64,000 nucleotides of DNA from Thioalkalivibrio nitratireducens DSM 14787. GTDB taxonomy: Bacteria > Pseudomonadota > Gammaproteobacteria > Ectothiorhodospirales > Ectothiorhodospiraceae. The position numbers and the translations under genes are program-made. Positions 56,768-64,000 of this stretch are shown here, one piece after another. The stretch is from the NCBI RefSeq assembly GCF_000321415.2, contig NC_019902.2:1426001-1490000 (forward strand). Reading direction: 5' to 3'. Position 1 is the stretch's first letter, and each line of letters starts with the position of its first letter. The notes beneath the pieces were generated by a model that saw only the letters and a list, made by a program, of their open reading frames with translations, was not told where the DNA came from and ran no database searches.

Positions 56768-57721
56768 CTACGTCCTCGGTTCGCGGCGCGGGTCGAAGGC
56801 AAGATCGCGCGCCATCGTTTCATAGATCTTCCGCGCGGCCGGGCTGTCGGCGGGCGGCAGTACCACCTGGAGTTCCAGCAGCAGGTCGCCCGGCGGCGTG
56901 GCCGGGATCCCCTTGCCGCGCACCCGAAGCCGGAGTCCGCTCTGGGCCCCGGCGGGAATGCGCACCTTGACCTCGCCGCCGGGAAGATCGACCGGAATCA
57001 CCGCGCCCAGCGCGGCTTCCCAGGGGGCGGCCGGCAGCGTCAGGTGCAGATCCTTGCCCAGCGCCCGCAGCCGCGGATGTGGGCGGAAGTGTACTTCGAG
57101 CAGCAGGTCACCAGTGGGTCCCCCGCCCATGCCCGGGGCGCCCTGTCCGGCCAGGCGGATGATCTGACCCTCGTGCACGCCCTTCGGGATGTGTACGTTG
57201 AGTGTGCGGGTGTCGAGCACTACCCGGCCCTGGGCATCGAGCCTCGGTACGCGCAGCGAGATCTGGCGGGTCTTGCCGGTGAACGCGTCGTCGAGATCGA
57301 GCAGTACCTTCGCATGATGGTCTTCGCCACGGGCGCGGAAGGTACCGTGCTCGCTGTGAAAACCGCCGCGGCCGGCGCCCATGCGCCCGAAGAGTTCGGA
57401 GAAGAAGTCGCTGAAGGCCGCCTCCTCGGAAGGGGAGAAGCCGCGACTGGAGAACTCGAAGCCGGCATCCCAGTCGGGGGGAGGGCGGAACTCCTCGCCG
57501 GGTTGGTAACCGCGGCCGATCTGGTCGTACGCCGCGCGCTTCTCCGGGTCGGAGAGCACGGCAAAGGCCTCGTTTACTTCCTGCATTCGCGCCTCGGCGT
57601 CCGGTTCCTTGGACACATCGGGGTGATACTTGCGGGCAAGCTTGCGATAGGCCTTCTTGATGTCCGGCACCGTGGCATCACGGGCAACACCGAGGATCTG
57701 GTAGTAATCCTTGAATTCCAT
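56768..57721 (-). CDS. cbpA: DnaJ-class co-chaperone CbpA
   Basis: CbpA is a Hsp40 co-chaperone of DnaK and a nucleoid-associated protein. The 317-residue protein has an N-terminal J-domain with the HPD motif (KLARKYHPDVSKEPDAEARM), a Gly/Phe linker and two C-terminal beta-sandwich domains (RLAGQGAPGMGGGPTGDLLL, KGIPATPPGDLLLELQVVLP) without the cysteine-rich zinc domain of DnaJ. The ATG at 57721 precedes EFKDYYQILGVARDATVPDI. The frame upstream of it is non-homologous. A sigma32-like promoter lies upstream. Confidence 0.95.
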   Translation of the reverse strand: MEFKDYYQILGVARDATVPDIKKAYRKLARKYHPDVSKEPDAEARMQEVNEAFAVLSDPEKRAAYDQIGRGYQPGEEFRPPPDWDAGFEFSSRGFSPSEEAAFSDFFSELFGRMGAGRGGFHSEHGTFRARGEDHHAKVLLDLDDAFTGKTRQISLRVPRLDAQGRVVLDTRTLNVHIPKGVHEGQIIRLAGQGAPGMGGGPTGDLLLEVHFRPHPRLRALGKDLHLTLPAAPWEAALGAVIPVDLPGGEVKVRIPAGAQSGLRLRVRGKGIPATPPGDLLLELQVVLPPADSPAARKIYETMARDLAFDPRREPRT

Positions 57722-57767
57722 TCGGCCTCCTTTGCTGCGCCAGTGCGGCCGTCTTTCCCGAGATACG

Positions 57768-57797
57768 AGATGGCTGCGCCGTTTCGCGATTTCAACC
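57768..57797 (-). promoter_or_regulatory. Candidate sigma32 heat-shock promoter for cbpA-cbpM
   Basis: On the minus strand GGTTGAAA (57797-57790) is followed after 14 bases by AGCCATCT (57775-57768). The sigma32 consensus is CTTGAAA, 13-14 bases, CCCCATnT. Its position 47-76 bases before the cbpA start codon and the heat-shock type genes support the call. Confidence 0.55.
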
Positions 57798-57826
57798 CAT
57801 TGAACCGCGTCCTGGAACCCCCATAC
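57798..57826 (+). promoter_or_regulatory. Candidate sigma32 heat-shock promoter for the two Hsp20 genes
   Basis: CATTGAA (57798-57804) and CCCCATAC (57819-57826) lie 14 bases apart, close to the sigma32 consensus CTTGAAA/CCCCATnT. It directly abuts the divergent cbpA promoter, so one 59-base region could drive both directions under heat shock. Confidence 0.6.
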
Positions 57827-57882
57827 TGGATATCGGGGCACCGTGGAAGGACGCCCGAACCGAGCCAATGGAGGAATTCATT

Positions 57883-58320
57883 ATGTACCGTTCGCTGTTT
57901 CCTCACGACATGTTTGCGGAACTCGACCGCCTCCAGCGGGAGATGAGCCGGGCCTTCGATCTCTCTCCCAGTATCCGGGGACTGAGCCGGGGCGGGTTTC
58001 CGGCGATGAACGTCGGCAGCACGCCGCGTTCGGTGGAGATCTATGCCTTCGCGCCCGGGGTTGACCCGGCGTCGATCGACGTGCAGCTGGAAAAGGGTGT
58101 GCTGATCGTCGCTGGTGAGCGGGCCTCCGACCTGCCCGGCGAGGATGCGAAGGCCACCGTCCATATCGACGAGCGCTTTGCCGGCCGCTTCCGGCGGGTG
58201 GTGAGCCTGCCCGACGACGTGGATCCGGACAAGGTCACGGCCCGGTATCGTGACGGGGTTCTGCACATCAGTATCCAGCGGCGCGAAACGGCGATGCCGC
58301 GCCGGATCAGTGTTCAGTAG
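57883..58320 (+). CDS. Small heat-shock protein, Hsp20 family (first of two)
   Basis: Hsp20 proteins are ATP-independent holdases that keep unfolding proteins soluble. The 145-residue protein has an N-terminal Leu/Phe-rich arm (SLFPHDMFAELDRLQREMSR), an alpha-crystallin domain (VEIYAFAPGVDPASIDVQLE, GRFRRVVSLPDDVDPDKVTA, YRDGVLHISIQRRE) and a short RRISVQ tail. The ATG at 57883 is chosen since GGAGG lies 8 bases upstream and falls inside the longer frame from 57868. A second Hsp20 follows 17 bases later. Confidence 0.93.
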   Translation: MYRSLFPHDMFAELDRLQREMSRAFDLSPSIRGLSRGGFPAMNVGSTPRSVEIYAFAPGVDPASIDVQLEKGVLIVAGERASDLPGEDAKATVHIDERFAGRFRRVVSLPDDVDPDKVTARYRDGVLHISIQRRETAMPRRISVQ

Positions 58321-58337
58321 GCGAGGAGGGCAGAGCG

Positions 58338-58733
58338 ATGAATGACCGTACCCGCGTTGCGCAGCAGCAGGAAAAGCAGGCCGCGCGTTCCGACACTCCG
58401 GAAGGGATGCTGATGCCGCCGGTGGACGTGTTCGAGGAGGGCACCGGCATCACCATGTATGCGGATCTGCCGGGCGTGCCGAAGGATCGGTTGCACCTGC
58501 ACGTCGAGGCAGACACGCTGACCCTCGAAGGCGAGGTGGCGCTGGATATTCCCGAAGACATGGAGGCCACCCATGCCGAGGTCAGCATGCCGCGCTACCA
58601 TCGCGTGTTCACGCTGTCCCGGGAACTCGACACCGAGAAGGTGAGCGCCGAGTTCCGCAATGGCGTGCTCAAGCTGCACATTCCCAAGGCCGAACACGCC
58701 CAGCCCCGGCGCATCGAGGTGCAGGTGGCCTGA
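58338..58733 (+). CDS. Small heat-shock protein, Hsp20 family (second of two)
   Basis: The 131-residue protein has the alpha-crystallin core: PPVDVFEEGTGITMYADLPG, DTLTLEGEVALDIPEDMEAT, YHRVFTLSRELDTEKVSAEF, RNGVLKLHIPKAEH. A short charged N-terminal arm (NDRTRVAQQQEKQAARSD) replaces the hydrophobic arm of the upstream paralogue. The pair may form mixed oligomers. It is probably co-transcribed with the first gene. Confidence 0.93.
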   Translation: MNDRTRVAQQQEKQAARSDTPEGMLMPPVDVFEEGTGITMYADLPGVPKDRLHLHVEADTLTLEGEVALDIPEDMEATHAEVSMPRYHRVFTLSRELDTEKVSAEFRNGVLKLHIPKAEHAQPRRIEVQVA

Positions 58734-58900
58734 GCCGATGGCCGCGGACTACGGTTGCCGCACGGAGCCTTGCATCGCTGATGTGCGGCGCACGGGACTC
58801 CCTGCAGGTTGCCGAAGGGTCTGCCGATGGATCATTGAGGCCCGCTGCGGTGGTGGGGATGGCGGGCACCCGGTCTTTTTCCCCGCCGAGGAGCCCGATC

Positions 58901-59299
58901 ATGTCCGAACCACTTGCGGAATCACAAGTGCAGGAACTCGAGGCAGCCCTGAGGGCGCGTCTCCAGACCCTTCTGGAGGAGACCCGCCAGATCTTGATCG
59001 AGTCCGACGAAGAGTCCTACACGCGGCTTGCGGGAGAGGTGCACGATACCGGCGAGCAATCCGTGGCGGACTTGCTGGTCGATCTGGATTTGGCCGACGT
59101 GGATCGCCATGTCGAGGAGATCCGGGATGTCGAGGCGGCGCTGCGGCGCATCGCTGTCCACAGCTACGGCGTTTGCAGCGACTGCGGGGAAGCCATCGCC
59201 TACGCGCGGCTGAAGGCCTACCCGACGGCGAAGCGCTGCATTCGCTGCCAGCAGAAGCACGAAAGAAGCTACCGGGAACCCGGGCGTCCGTCGCTGTAG
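58901..59299 (+). CDS. DksA/TraR-family zinc-finger protein
   Basis: A 132-residue RNA-polymerase secondary-channel type protein. The helical hairpin region reads SQVQELEAALRARLQTLLEE, with AGEVHDTGEQSVADLLVDLD where DksA-like proteins carry acidic tip residues. The C-terminal C4 zinc finger is complete (CSDCGEAIAYARL, AKRCIRCQQKHE). The ATG at 58901 follows a GCCGAGGAG ribosome site. The frame is open to 58781 but not homologous there. It may act with the stress genes upstream, though the 167-base gap leaves it independent. Confidence 0.88.
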   Translation: MSEPLAESQVQELEAALRARLQTLLEETRQILIESDEESYTRLAGEVHDTGEQSVADLLVDLDLADVDRHVEEIRDVEAALRRIAVHSYGVCSDCGEAIAYARLKAYPTAKRCIRCQQKHERSYREPGRPSL

Positions 59300-59342
59300 T
59301 CACCGCCCGCGGGTAATGTGAGTGCACTGAGGGCGGGCTGTG

Positions 59343-59406
59343 CAATCCCCAATCCCCAATCCCCAATCCCCACTCCCCACTCCCCACTCCCCACTCCCCA
59401 CTCCCC
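59343..59406. repeat. 7-bp tandem repeat (CCCCAAT then CCCCACT)
   Basis: Uninterrupted 7-base units run head to tail: about four of CCCCAAT followed by about five of CCCCACT. It lies in the 180-base gap between the convergent dksA-like gene and ettA. Such a slippage-prone tract is likely to vary in copy number between strains. Confidence 0.85.
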
Positions 59407-59479
59407 CGTGATCGGGGGAGGGGCTTGTCATCCCTCTCCCGCTTGCCGGAGGGGAAAAAGCGTGGGCGAGGCGGCGGCT

Positions 59480-61147
59480 TTATGAGGCCAGCCGCTTGTA
59501 CTTGACGCGGTGCGGCTGGTCGGCGGCGGCACCGAGGCGGTCGTGGCGGTCGGCCTCGTATTCCTGGAAGTTGCCATCGAAAAACACGACGTTGCCGTCT
59601 TCCTCGAATGCGAGGATGTGGGTCGCGATGCGATCGAGGAACCAGCGGTCGTGCGAGATCACGATTGCGGAACCGGGGAAGTCGAGCAGGGACTCTTCCA
59701 GCGCCCGCAGGGTTTCGACGTCGAGGTCGTTGGTCGGTTCGTCGAGCAGAAGCAGGTTGCCGCCGTGCATCAGCACCTTGGCCAGGTGCACCCGGTTGCG
59801 TTCGCCACCGGAGAGTTCCTTCATCCGCTTCTGCTGGTCCGAACCCTTGAAGTTGAAACGCCCGACGTAGGCGCGCGACGGCATCTGGAAATTGCCGACC
59901 TGCACCACGTCCTGGCCGTTCGAGATCTCCTCCCAGACGGTCTTCTCGTCCTGGAGCGCGTCGCGGCTCTGGTCCACGTAGGCGATTTCCACCGTCTCGC
60001 CGAGGCTGATGCTGCCCTGGTCGGGTTGTTCCTTGCCGGTGATCATCCGGAACAGCGTCGTCTTCCCGACGCCGTTCGGGCCGATCACGCCGACGATCGC
60101 GCCGCGCGGAACCGAGAACGACAGCCCCTGGTAGAGCAGCCGGTCGCCATACGCCTTGCCCAGATTCTCGGCGTCGAGCACCTTCTCGCCCAGCCGCGGG
60201 CCGGGCGGGATGTAGAGTTCCTTGGTTTCCGAACGCCGCTGGTAGTCGCTGGAGGCGATCTCCTCGAAGCGCTTCAGCCGCGCCTTGCTCTTCGCGGTGC
60301 GCCCCTTCGGGTTGCTGCGCACCCATTCGAGCTCCGACTCCATCGCCTTGATGCGCGCCTGCTCGGCCTTTTCTTCCTGCGCGAGCCGTTTCTCCTTCTG
60401 TTCCAGCCACGACGAGTAGTTGCCTTCCCAGGGAATGCCGTGGCCGCGGTCGAGTTCCAGGATCCAGCCGGCGACGTTGTCGAGGAAGTAGCGGTCGTGG
60501 GTGACCGCAACGACCGTTCCCGGGAATTCCTGAAGGAAGCGTTCCAGCCAGGCGACGCTCTCGGCATCAAGGTGGTTGGTCGGCTCGTCCAGGATCAGCA
60601 TATCCGGGCTCGACAGCAATAGGCGGCACAGCGCGACGCGGCGGCGTTCGCCGCCGGAGAGGGTTTGCACGTCGGCGCCCCAGGGCGGCAGGCGCAGCGC
60701 GTCGGCCGCGACCTCGAGCCGGCGCTCGAGGTTATGACCATCGCTGGCCTGGATCAGCGCCTCGAGCTCGCCCTGTTCCGCGGCGAGCTTGTCGAAGTCG
60801 GCGTCGGGCTCGGCATAGGCCGCGTACACCTGGTCCAGGCGCGCGAGCGCGTCCTTGATCGGCTGCACGCCTTCTTCGACGTTGCCGCGTACGTCTTTGC
60901 TGCCATCGAGTTGCGGCTCCTGCTGCAGGTAGCCGATACGGATGCCGGGCTGGGGGCGTGCCTCGCCGATGATGTCCTGGTCGACCCCAGCCATGATCCG
61001 CAGCAGGGTGGACTTGCCCGAGCCGTTGTAGCCGAGCACCCCGATCTTGGCGCCGGGGAAGAAATTCAGGTAGATGTCCTTCAGGATCTGCTTCTTCGGC
61101 GGGACGATCTTGCCCACGCCGTTCATGGTGAAAATGTACTGCGCCAT
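59480..61147 (-). CDS. ettA: Energy-dependent translational throttle protein EttA (ABC-F)
   Basis: EttA binds the ribosomal E site and gates entry into elongation by cellular ATP/ADP ratio. The 555-residue length is the same as in E. coli. It has two ABC domains: Walker A GYNGSGKSTLLRI and GPNGVGKTTLFRM, signatures LSGGERRRVALCRLL and LSGGERNRVHLAKVL, Walker B LILDEPTNHLD and LLLDEPTNDLD. The linker arm (EKRLAQEEKAEQARIKAMES) lies between. The ATG at 61147 begins AQYIFTMNGVGKIVPPKKQI, the normal N-terminus. Confidence 0.96.
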   Translation of the reverse strand: MAQYIFTMNGVGKIVPPKKQILKDIYLNFFPGAKIGVLGYNGSGKSTLLRIMAGVDQDIIGEARPQPGIRIGYLQQEPQLDGSKDVRGNVEEGVQPIKDALARLDQVYAAYAEPDADFDKLAAEQGELEALIQASDGHNLERRLEVAADALRLPPWGADVQTLSGGERRRVALCRLLLSSPDMLILDEPTNHLDAESVAWLERFLQEFPGTVVAVTHDRYFLDNVAGWILELDRGHGIPWEGNYSSWLEQKEKRLAQEEKAEQARIKAMESELEWVRSNPKGRTAKSKARLKRFEEIASSDYQRRSETKELYIPPGPRLGEKVLDAENLGKAYGDRLLYQGLSFSVPRGAIVGVIGPNGVGKTTLFRMITGKEQPDQGSISLGETVEIAYVDQSRDALQDEKTVWEEISNGQDVVQVGNFQMPSRAYVGRFNFKGSDQQKRMKELSGGERNRVHLAKVLMHGGNLLLLDEPTNDLDVETLRALEESLLDFPGSAIVISHDRWFLDRIATHILAFEEDGNVVFFDGNFQEYEADRHDRLGAAADQPHRVKYKRLAS

Positions 61148-61278
61148 AAGGTCTCTTCGGGTTGCGATGCCTGGGGGTGAAGGCTGGGGGCCAGACTCTA
61201 TCACGAGTCGCCCATGAAATTATCGGGGCGCACCTGCGTCTATAAAGGCGTTCCCGCCCACAGACCGAGGAGGTCACG

Positions 61279-62178
61279 ATGTCTGGTTCCCGCAAGTTCG
61301 TGCATGCCGGTTGGCTGGCCCTGATCCTGTGGCTGCCGTTCGCGGCAACGGCCGCCGAACGCATTACCCTGGAGCACGATGGGTTGACCCTGGTGGGTCA
61401 CCTGCAGTCCGTGTCCGAGCCCGCCGACGGCGTGGTGCTGATGCTGCACGGCACGCTTGCCCATGGGCGCATGGAAATCATGGCCACGGTGCAGGATCTG
61501 CTCGCCGAGCGGGGGCTCAACTCCCTGTCGGTGAACCTCAGCTACGGGATCGACGGGCGGGACGGCATGTTCGAATGCGACCGGCCGGTAACCCACGGGC
61601 TGGACGCGCACTTCGCCGAACTGCAGGCTTGGCGTGCCTGGCTTGCGGACCAGGGCTACGGCCCGGTGACGCTGTTGGGACACTCGCGCGGCGGCAACCA
61701 GATCGCGAGATTCTACCACGAATACGGCCCGGGCGACGTGCGTGCGTTGGTGCTGATCGCGCCTTCGACCTATGACGCCGACCGCGCGGCGGCCGACTAC
61801 GAGGCGCAGACCGGGATGCCGCTGGCGACCGCTCTGGGCCAGGCAGAAGAACTCTTGCGCATGGAGCAGCCGGATACGCGGCTGACGGGCGTGCGCTTCC
61901 TCTACTGCGAGGAACTGGATGTTGCGCCGGCGGCGTTCCTCGCCTATTACCGGCCCGAGCAGGCGCACGACACGCCCACGGTGATCGACGGGGTCGATAT
62001 CCCGGCCCTGGTGATCATCGGCTCCGAGGATGACGTGGTCGCCGACCTGCCCGAGCGCATGGCGGGCCTCGTGGACGACGCGAACATCGCTAGCGTGACG
62101 ATCGACGGCGCCGATCACTTCTTCCGCGACTTCTTCGCCGATGACGTCGCGGACGCGGTCGTGGACTTCCTCGACTGA
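61279..62178 (+). CDS. Exported alpha/beta hydrolase
   Basis: The 299-residue protein has a signal peptide (positive start, then WLALILWLPFAATAA) and an alpha/beta-hydrolase fold: VVLMLHGTLAHGRMEIMATV, nucleophile elbow GHSRGGNQIARFYHEYG (Ser about residue 136), a DxD-rich acid region (IIGSEDDVVADLPERM) and a catalytic histidine in IDGADHFFRDFF. Probably periplasmic; the substrate is unknown. A strong ribosome site (GAGGAGG) precedes the ATG. It is divergent from ettA. Confidence 0.85.
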   Translation: MSGSRKFVHAGWLALILWLPFAATAAERITLEHDGLTLVGHLQSVSEPADGVVLMLHGTLAHGRMEIMATVQDLLAERGLNSLSVNLSYGIDGRDGMFECDRPVTHGLDAHFAELQAWRAWLADQGYGPVTLLGHSRGGNQIARFYHEYGPGDVRALVLIAPSTYDADRAAADYEAQTGMPLATALGQAEELLRMEQPDTRLTGVRFLYCEELDVAPAAFLAYYRPEQAHDTPTVIDGVDIPALVIIGSEDDVVADLPERMAGLVDDANIASVTIDGADHFFRDFFADDVADAVVDFLD

Positions 62179-62205
62179 GGTGGCAGGCCTCGATGCCGTC
62201 AGGCA

Positions 62206-62221
62206 CAACCCGCGCGGGTTG
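62206..62221. terminator. Palindrome between convergent genes (possible bidirectional terminator)
   Basis: CAACCCGCGCGGGTTG is a perfect palindrome that could form a 6-bp stem with a GCGC loop. It lies between the hydrolase and the fbp stop codons. No T-tract follows on either strand, so this is weak evidence for an intrinsic terminator. Confidence 0.3.
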
Positions 62222-62310
62222 GTATCGGATTCGTTCGGCGCCGGTACCGCCCGCAGGCTGTGCCGATGCCGGTAGCAGCAAGCCGTTCTCGATTTGAGAA
62301 ACTATACATA

Positions 62311-63333
62311 TCAGTGGTATGTGTTGAGAAACTCGTGTGCCTTATCCACCATGCTGCGCGAGCCGACGTAGAACGGCACCCGCTGGTGCAAGCCTTGCGG
62401 GTGCAGTTCGACGGTGCGGGTGATGCCATTCGTGGCCGTGCCTCCGGCCTGCTCGGCGATGAACGCGATCGGGTTGCATTCGTAGATGAGCCGGAGTTTG
62501 CCTCTCGGAGCGCTCTGGGTCTGGGGGTAGATGAAGATGCCGCCCTTTAGCAGGTTCCGGTGAAAATCGGACACCAGCGATCCGATATAGCGCGAGGTGT
62601 AGGGGCGGCCACTGTTCGGGTCGATTTCCTGGCAGTACTTGATGTACTTTTTCACGCCTATGGGGAAATGAACGTAGTTGCCCTCGTTGATGCTGTAGAT
62701 GCGACCGGTTTCCGGCGTTCGTATCCCTGAGTGTGACAGGCAGAATTCGCCGATGCCGGGGTCCAGCGTGAACCCATCGACGCCATTGCCGGTGGTATAC
62801 ACGAGCGTGGTGGACGAACCGTAGATCACGTAGCCGGCCGCGACCTGGTGTTCCCCGGTCTGCAGGAAATCACTCAGTTCCGCAGGCTCGCCTTCGGGGC
62901 TCAGGCGCCGGTAGATCGAGAAAATGGTGCCGACCGACACGTTCACCTCGATGTTCGAGGAGCCGTCGAGCGGGTCCATGCAGAATACATAGTGGCCGTC
63001 GCGCGACAGGCCTTCGTCGAAGGTGATGATCTCCTGATTCTCTTCCGAGGCGATCGCGCAGACCTCACCCGACGCCTGCAGCGCCGCGGTGAAGTGGTCG
63101 TTGGCGAAGACATCGAGTTTCTGCACGTCCTCGCCCTGGACATTCACGTCACCGGCCTCGCCGAGGATGTCCACCAGACCGGCCTTGTTGATCTTCTTGT
63201 TGACGATCTTGGCCGCGACCCCGATGTGGTGCAGCAGGCGGGACAGATCGCCTCGGGCCTCGGGATGCTCCGACTGCCGGTTGATGATGAACTCATTCAG
63301 GGTGATGATCGGGTACCCTGCGCTGGCTCTCAT
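62311..63333 (-). CDS. fbp: Fructose-1,6-bisphosphatase, class I
   Basis: FBPase removes the 1-phosphate from fructose 1,6-bisphosphate in gluconeogenesis and, in autotrophs, the Calvin cycle. The 340-residue protein has the metal-site [20 protein letters not shown] and the class I signature [20 protein letters not shown] (about residue 120), then [20 protein letters not shown]. An ATG at 63333, with AGGTG 6 bases upstream, begins [20 protein letters not shown] longer frame to 63765 is not homologous. It is convergent with the hydrolase. Confidence 0.95.
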   Translation of the reverse strand: MRASAGYPIITLNEFIINRQSEHPEARGDLSRLLHHIGVAAKIVNKKINKAGLVDILGEAGDVNVQGEDVQKLDVFANDHFTAALQASGEVCAIASEENQEIITFDEGLSRDGHYVFCMDPLDGSSNIEVNVSVGTIFSIYRRLSPEGEPAELSDFLQTGEHQVAAGYVIYGSSTTLVYTTGNGVDGFTLDPGIGEFCLSHSGIRTPETGRIYSINEGNYVHFPIGVKKYIKYCQEIDPNSGRPYTSRYIGSLVSDFHRNLLKGGIFIYPQTQSAPRGKLRLIYECNPIAFIAEQAGGTATNGITRTVELHPQGLHQRVPFYVGSRSMVDKAHEFLNTYH

Positions 63334-63480
63334 TCCCGCACCTCGCATGGACTGCGCACAGAAGTCCAGTATACGCCCGGTCCGTTCCCGCTCGGCGGGT
63401 GGCACGGCCGGTCTTGTCATCGCCCGGGCATGCTGGGACCATAGCGCGTCGCAACGCCCCCCCACCCAGGAGAACCCGGC

Positions 63481-64000
63481 ATGATGGACTTTCGTGTAGG
63501 TCGAACCTTGCAGCTGATGGGCAGGACGCTGCCGTTCATCCTGCTGCGGCTCGCGGTGTTCTTCGGGATTACGCTCGCCTACGTGATCGCAACCGGCGGC
63601 GGTGCCGGCATCGGTTATCTGGTCGGCCGCGTCGGCGATGAGCCGGCCGGCTACGCCTTCTTTGGCGGTTTCGTGGGATTCGCGGTCGTCTCGGGGGTCA
63701 TCTACTTCCTGCGCGAGTACCTGCTGTACCTGGTCAAGGCAGGGCACATCGCAGTGCTGGTGCACGCGATCGATGGCAAGCCGCTGCCCGAGGGCAAGGG
63801 GCAGATCGCGTACGCAACCAGCGAAGTGCGCAGCCGCTTCGTCGAAGCTTCGGTGCTGTTCGCGGTGGATCAGTTGATCAAGGGCGTGCTGAAGGTGATC
63901 AACCGGCTGCTGATGACGATCGGCAATCTGCTGCCGATCCCGGCGTTGCAGGGCGTGATGAAGTTCGTGACCACGGTGATCAACCTCTCGCTGACCTATG
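63481..64000 (+). CDS. Membrane protein, 5' part (runs off the window end)
   Basis: The frame starts at 63481 with AGGAG 9 bases upstream and stays open to the window edge (173 codons). It shows two membrane segments: [20 protein letters not shown] and [18 protein letters not shown], the region between them being glycine-rich. A soluble stretch ([20 protein letters not shown]) follows and then more hydrophobic helices ([20 protein letters not shown]). I do not recognise the family. It is divergent from fbp. Confidence 0.7.
   Translation, partial: MMDFRVGRTLQLMGRTLPFILLRLAVFFGITLAYVIATGGGAGIGYLVGRVGDEPAGYAFFGGFVGFAVVSGVIYFLREYLLYLVKAGHIAVLVHAIDGKPLPEGKGQIAYATSEVRSRFVEASVLFAVDQLIKGVLKVINRLLMTIGNLLPIPALQGVMKFVTTVINLSLTY

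Overview
The window is high-GC chromosomal DNA from a gammaproteobacterium. The left-end order mutS / pncC-recA-recX-alaS-lysC-csrA-tRNA-Ser(GCT) is a classic gammaproteobacterial block. The GC-rich codon use together with twin type III CRISPR systems would suit a sulfur-oxidising Ectothiorhodospiraceae such as Thioalkalivibrio, but that genus is a guess.

Layout: (1) 1-10.25 kb, core genes for mismatch repair, NMN deamidation, recombination, alanyl-tRNA synthetase, aspartokinase, CsrA and tRNA-Ser. (2) 10.3-45.05 kb, a very large CRISPR island. It has a divergent second csrA, a complete type III-A operon (csm1-5), array 1 (31 repeats), an unknown gene broken by a Tn5-like IS, a cas2/cas1-like/cas2 block, a CARF gene, a complete type III-B operon (cmr1-6), Can2-like and Csx1-Csx16 effectors, cas6, a cas2-cas1-cas1-like-cas2 adaptation block, and array 2 (32 repeats) split by an IS66-type element. 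(3) 45.2-53.6 kb, a Wadjet type II anti-plasmid system (jetABCD) with an apparent frameshift in jetC. (4) 53.7-64 kb, a degenerate REC/GGDEF/EAL protein, cbpM-cbpA and two small heat-shock proteins behind divergent sigma32-like promoters, a DksA-like protein, EttA, a secreted hydrolase, fructose-1,6-bisphosphatase and a membrane protein cut by the window end.

How the CRISPR parts fit together: both arrays share one 37-nt repeat and a conserved leader, and there is one Cas6, so the Csm and Cmr complexes probably draw on one crRNA pool. Csm1 keeps HD and GGDD. Cmr2 keeps GGDD but has no HD domain. Both should therefore make cyclic oligoadenylate, read by three CARF proteins: an NE0113-family protein, a Can2/Card1-like nuclease, and a Csx1 HEPN RNase fused to a Csx16-like ring nuclease that would switch the signal off.

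The most unusual feature is in the adaptation genes. A divergent Cas1-like protein without a recognisable active site is paired with its own Cas2, and the pair occurs twice. Once it follows a canonical cas2-cas1 pair. Once it follows a cas2 alone. Other points of interest are the IS-interrupted unknown gene inside the cas region, the Csx1-Csx16 fusion, a DruA-like (DUF4338) domain joined to a Tn5-like transposase, an adenine methylase inside the IS66 element, and a dispersed inverted-repeat family, one copy of which separates jetB from jetC.
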